The notes under the pieces were generated by a model. That model saw only the letters and a list, made by a program, of their open reading frames with translations. It was not told the DNA's origin and did not search any database. From NCBI GenBank assembly GCA_018056045.1, contig JAGPGI010000082.1, positions 1 to 9,416 on the forward strand: DNA of 9,416 nt. The letters run 5' to 3'. Within the stretch, counting starts at the first letter, position 1; every line of letters starts with the position of its first letter. Positions 6,675 through 9,416 of the stretch are shown piece after piece. This DNA comes from Paracoccus sp. (in: a-proteobacteria) (GTDB taxonomy: Bacteria > Pseudomonadota > Alphaproteobacteria > Rhodobacterales > Rhodobacteraceae). The position numbers and the translations under genes were made by a program.

Positions 6675-7484
6675 ATGAAGGACCAGCCCGGCGGCGCGCT
6701 GCGCTGGCAGGATGGCTGGCATCCCGTCGCGCCGCCGCCCGAACCGCAGGAATGCCCGGTCGCCATCGTCATCGACGGCATGTCTCAGGCCGTGCTGATG
6801 GCCACGCCCCATGACCTGCGCGATTTCGCGCTGGGTTTTGCCCTGACCGAAGGGCTGATCGCCAGCCCCGCCGATGTTCAGGACTATGAGGATGTCGAGG
6901 TCGAGGCCGGCGGTTTCCCCGCCCGCGAGGCGCGGCTGTGGCTGCGTCCCGGCCTTGCCGCCGGTCTGGCCGAACGCCGGCGCAGCATGGTCGGGCCGGT
7001 GGGCTGCGGGCTTTGCGGCGTGGACAGCATCGCGGCGGCACTGCCGCAGGTGGTGCCGGTGGCGTCCAACTGGTCGATGCCGCCCGAGGATGTCGGCCGC
7101 GCCATGGACGCGCTGGCCGAGGGGCAGGTCCTGCGCCGGATCACGCCCGCCATCCACGGCGCGGCCTTCTGGGACGGCCGCCGCGCCATCACCCGCGAGG
7201 ATGTCGGCCGCCACAATGCGCTGGACAAGCTGGCCGGAGCCCTCGCGCGCGAGGAGATCGATGCCGGGCAGGGGGCCATTGTCATGTCCTCGCGCCTGTC
7301 GGTCGATCTGGTGCAGAAGGCCGCCCGCATCGGCGCGCCGGTCCTGATTGGCGCCAGCGCCCCCACGGGCCTTGCGCTGGACTGGGCCGGGCGCGCGGGC
7401 CTGACGCTGATTGCGCGGGCGCGGGGCGCGGTCTTTGATCTTTACACCCACCCCCGGCGCATCGCCGGCAGCCGAGGTTTCTGA
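6675..7484 (+). CDS. fdhD: Formate dehydrogenase accessory sulfurtransferase FdhD / FdsC
   Basis: This 269-residue FdhD-family protein is called FdsC in Rhodobacter operons. The family passes sulfur from a cysteine desulfurase to the bis-MGD cofactor, giving the terminal Mo=S that formate dehydrogenase needs, and delivers the cofactor to the catalytic subunit. Supporting motifs are the CXXC pair C111/C114 in GCGLCG, HGAAFW (161-166), EDVGRHNALDKL (175-186), SSRLS (205-209) and SAPTGLAL (228-235). The gene starts 19 bases after fdsA with no clear ribosome-binding site, so ribosomes may arrive from fdsA. Its stop shares a base with the fdsD start (TGATG). Its place between structural genes fits a dedicated maturation factor. 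The fdhD family assignment is firm; in this operon the name fdsC is equally valid. Confidence 0.95.
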   Translation: MKDQPGGALRWQDGWHPVAPPPEPQECPVAIVIDGMSQAVLMATPHDLRDFALGFALTEGLIASPADVQDYEDVEVEAGGFPAREARLWLRPGLAAGLAERRRSMVGPVGCGLCGVDSIAAALPQVVPVASNWSMPPEDVGRAMDALAEGQVLRRITPAIHGAAFWDGRRAITREDVGRHNALDKLAGALAREEIDAGQGAIVMSSRLSVDLVQKAARIGAPVLIGASAPTGLALDWAGRAGLTLIARARGAVFDLYTHPRRIAGSRGF

Positions 7485-7720
7485 TGTCCGATCCCGCGTC
7501 CAAGCTGATCCGCATGGCCGGCCAGATGGCCGATTTCTTTCGCAGCCAGCCCGACCGCCCCCCGGCCGAGGCTGTCGCCGCCCATATCAATGACAGCTGG
7601 ACCTATCGCATGCGTGCCGACCTGATCGCCGCGCTGCAGGCCGGGGCCAAGGCCGATCCCATCGTCCGCGACGCCGTGACCTTCATCACGCTGCCGCAGG
7701 ACGCGCGGCGCGAGGCCTGA
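7484..7720 (+). CDS. fdsD: Formate dehydrogenase delta subunit FdsD
   Basis: This is a 78-residue protein with no cysteine, so it binds no Fe-S cluster. It matches the FdsD family: KLIRMAGQMADFFRSQP near the N-terminus, then AVAAHINDSWTYRMRADLIAAL, with the HI(N)xxWxxRMR core typical of the family. In R. capsulatus FdsD is needed for active enzyme and is thought to act in assembly or cofactor insertion. The start overlaps the fdhD stop (TGATG), with GAGG at 7474-7477 as ribosome-binding site. It is the last gene of the operon, and its final codons form the left arm of a long hairpin. Confidence 0.93.
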   Translation: MSDPASKLIRMAGQMADFFRSQPDRPPAEAVAAHINDSWTYRMRADLIAALQAGAKADPIVRDAVTFITLPQDARREA

Positions 7721-7740
7721 TTTTGCCTCTGCCGCGCGTC
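7700..7740 (+). terminator. Long hairpin at the end of the fds operon, putative terminator
   Basis: GACGCGCGGC (7700-7709) pairs perfectly with GCCGCGCGTC (7731-7740). Inside it GAGGC (7712-7716) pairs with GCCTC (7725-7729), giving 15 bp with a small internal loop. The eight-base terminal loop (7717-7724, CTGATTTT) contains the fdsD stop codon. No U-tract follows the stem, so it may need Rho or serve as a 3'-end stabiliser. Confidence 0.6.
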
Positions 7741-7749
7741 ATTGCGCCG

Positions 7750-7758
7750 TGCTAGCGT
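7750..7758 (+). promoter_or_regulatory. Candidate extended -10 promoter for rnr
   Basis: TGCTAGCGT fits an extended -10 (TGnTAnnnT). A transcript starting 6-7 bases after it would begin at about 7765, the A of the rnr ATG, so the message may be leaderless. No Shine-Dalgarno sequence precedes the ATG, which agrees. No convincing -35 was found. Confidence 0.35.
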
Positions 7759-7764
7759 GGCGCC

Positions 7765-9416
7765 ATGGCACAGCTTCCTTCCCGACAAGACATCCTCGAC
7801 TGGGTTTCGGCCCATCCCGAGGCGACCGCGAAACGCGACATTGCGAAAGCCTTCAACATCAAGGGCGCCGAGCGCATCGAGCTCAAGCGCATCCTCAAGG
7901 AACTTGAGGCCGAGGGCCTGCTCGAGCGCCGCCGCCGCCACTATCTGGACGCCGAGCGGCTGCCGCCGGTCACGGTGTTACAGCTTCTGCCGCCCGATGC
8001 CGATGGCGATATCTTCGCCAAGCCGCTGGAATGGCATGGCGACGCGCCGATGCCGCGCATCCTCTATGCGCCGCTGAAATCCGATCCGGCCATCGGCGCG
8101 GGCGAGCGCATCCTGGCACGCCTGATCGAGACCCGGGGCGATGAAGATCACGACTATCAGGCCCGGCTGATCCGCCGCATCGGCACCGTCCAGCACCGCG
8201 TCGTCGGCATCTATCGCGAAAGCCGCAATGGCCCCGAGGCCGGCGGCCGCATCCTGCCCATCGACAAGGGTTCGGACAAGGAATGGCAGGTGCGTCCGGG
8301 CGATGCCCATGGCGCCAAAGACGGCGAGCTGGTCGAGGCCGAACAGGCCGGTCCGCGCGGCCGCCTTGGCCTGCCGATGGCGCGGATCATCGAGCGGCTG
8401 GGCGACCCCTCGGCCCCGCGCGCGGTCAGCCTGATCGCCATTCACCAGCACGGCATTCCCGACGATTTCCCCGATGACGTGATCGCCCAGGCCGATGCCG
8501 CCCAGCCCGCCAGCCTGAAGGGGCGCGAGGATCTGCGTCATCTGCCTCTGGTCACCATCGACCCCTCGGACGCGCGCGACCATGACGACGCGGTGGCCGC
8601 TGAGCTGCATGATGACGGCGGTGCCACGATCTGGGTCGCCATCGCCGATGTGGCCCATTACGTTACCCCCGGTTCGGCGCTGGACCGCGAGGCGCGAAAG
8701 CGCGGGAACTCGACCTATTTCCCCGACCGCGTGGTGCCGATGCTGCCCGATATCCTGTCGGGCGACCTGTGTTCGCTGCACGAAGGCGTCGACCGTCCCA
8801 TCATCGCGGTCAAGATGCGGCTGGACGCGCAGGGCAACAAGACCGGCCACACATTTCATCGCGGCATGATGCGATCCGCCGCGAGCCTGAGCTATGAACA
8901 GGCGCAGGCCGCCGCCGACGGCAATCCCGATGCGCAGACCGAACCCCTGGTCTATAACGTCATCCGCCCGCTTTGGGGCGCCTATGAGCTGCTGAAAGCC
9001 GCCCGGGCGCGGCGTCAGCCGCTGGAACTGGACCTGCCCGAACGCCGGATCGTCCTGACCCCGGACGGGCGGGTGAAGTCGGTGAATTTCCGTGACCGCT
9101 TTGACGCCCACAAGCTGATCGAGGAATTCATGGTGCTGGCCAATGTCGCCGCTGCCGAGGAACTTGAGCGCCTGCGCCGCCCGCTGCTCTACCGCGTGCA
9201 CGAAGAGCCGACCGCCGAGAAACTGGACGCGCTGCGCGAGGTGGCCGAGGCCTCGGGCTTTACGCTGGCCAAGGGGCAGGTCCTGCAGACCCGGCACCTG
9301 AACCGGCTGCTGGAACAGGCCGGCGGCACCGATTTCGACGAGCTGATCAACATGACCGCGCTGCGATCCATGCAGCAGGCCTATTATCACCCGGAAAACT
9401 ATGGCCATTTCGGGCT
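7765..9416 (+). CDS. rnr: Ribonuclease R, 5' part
   Basis: The first 550 codons of RNase R are present and the frame stays open to the window edge. RNase R is a processive 3'-to-5' exoribonuclease that degrades structured RNA, rRNA and mRNA fragments. Residues 1-60 form a basic winged-helix-like domain (MAQLPSRQDILDWVSAHPEA; ELEAEGLLERRRRHY). Cold-shock/OB domains follow (about 68-230). The RNB catalytic domain begins near 250, with TIDPSDARDHDDAV (264-277) supplying the metal-binding aspartates D266, D272, D274 and D275. Y318 in NSTYFPDRVVPMLP lies 52 residues after D266, the same spacing I recall for D272/Y324 of E. coli RNase R. EEFMVLAN (453-460) is another family block. The catalytic arginine segment and S1 domain lie beyond the window; family members are about 700-800 residues. 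ATG 7765 was chosen because the frame aligns with the family N-terminus there. The upstream fds hairpin suggests independent transcription. Confidence 0.95.
   Translation, partial: MAQLPSRQDILDWVSAHPEATAKRDIAKAFNIKGAERIELKRILKELEAEGLLERRRRHYLDAERLPPVTVLQLLPPDADGDIFAKPLEWHGDAPMPRILYAPLKSDPAIGAGERILARLIETRGDEDHDYQARLIRRIGTVQHRVVGIYRESRNGPEAGGRILPIDKGSDKEWQVRPGDAHGAKDGELVEAEQAGPRGRLGLPMARIIERLGDPSAPRAVSLIAIHQHGIPDDFPDDVIAQADAAQPASLKGREDLRHLPLVTIDPSDARDHDDAVAAELHDDGGATIWVAIADVAHYVTPGSALDREARKRGNSTYFPDRVVPMLPDILSGDLCSLHEGVDRPIIAVKMRLDAQGNKTGHTFHRGMMRSAASLSYEQAQAAADGNPDAQTEPLVYNVIRPLWGAYELLKAARARRQPLELDLPERRIVLTPDGRVKSVNFRDRFDAHKLIEEFMVLANVAAAEELERLRRPLLYRVHEEPTAEKLDALREVAEASGFTLAKGQVLQTRHLNRLLEQAGGTDFDELINMTALRSMQQAYYHPENYGHFG

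Noticed and set aside
7978..9408. 476-codon open frame on the - strand antisense to rnr
   Set aside because: Same artefact of high-GC coding sequence; the sense strand encodes clear RNase R motifs throughout.

Overview
The window is a high-GC stretch of bacterial chromosome. Gene order, protein sequences and strong third-position G/C bias point to an alphaproteobacterium of the Rhodobacterales, most likely Paracoccus or a close relative. That placement is an inference from family resemblance; there is no rRNA or other phylogenetic marker here. All supported genes lie on the + strand and fill nearly the whole window. The longest gaps are about 75-80 bases.

Layout. (1) Bases 1-739 hold the 3' end of purC and complete purS, both purine biosynthesis. 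They are followed by a GC-rich hairpin and a short AT-richer motif (749-800). (2) Bases 816-1688 encode a LysR-type regulator, oriented the same way as the operon after it. (3) Bases 1768-7720 form a compact five-gene operon, fdsG-fdsB-fdsA-fdsC(fdhD)-fdsD. It encodes a soluble, cytoplasmic, NAD+-dependent, molybdenum (bis-MGD) formate dehydrogenase of the Rhodobacter capsulatus / Cupriavidus necator type. Three of the four junctions overlap (ATGA, ATGA, TGATG). (4) Bases 7765-9416 are the first 550 codons of rnr (RNase R), cut by the window edge.

How the genes work together. FdsA oxidises formate to CO2 at a molybdenum centre with a Cys385 ligand. Electrons pass along the Fe-S centres of FdsA to the Fe-S/FMN subunit FdsB, which reduces NAD+; FdsG carries a further [2Fe-2S] centre. 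FdsC (FdhD) sulfurates the molybdenum cofactor and FdsD assists assembly. The LysR protein is the obvious candidate regulator. A T-N11-A dyad overlaps the end of its own gene, just upstream of fdsG.

I see no mobile element, CRISPR array, tRNA, or clearly undescribed system. The less routine observations are in the non-coding sequence: the candidate fds operator, a 15-bp hairpin that places the fdsD stop codon in its loop, a probable leaderless start for rnr, and a purS-downstream hairpin plus GGATATTTGG motif that I believe recurs in this bacterial group.
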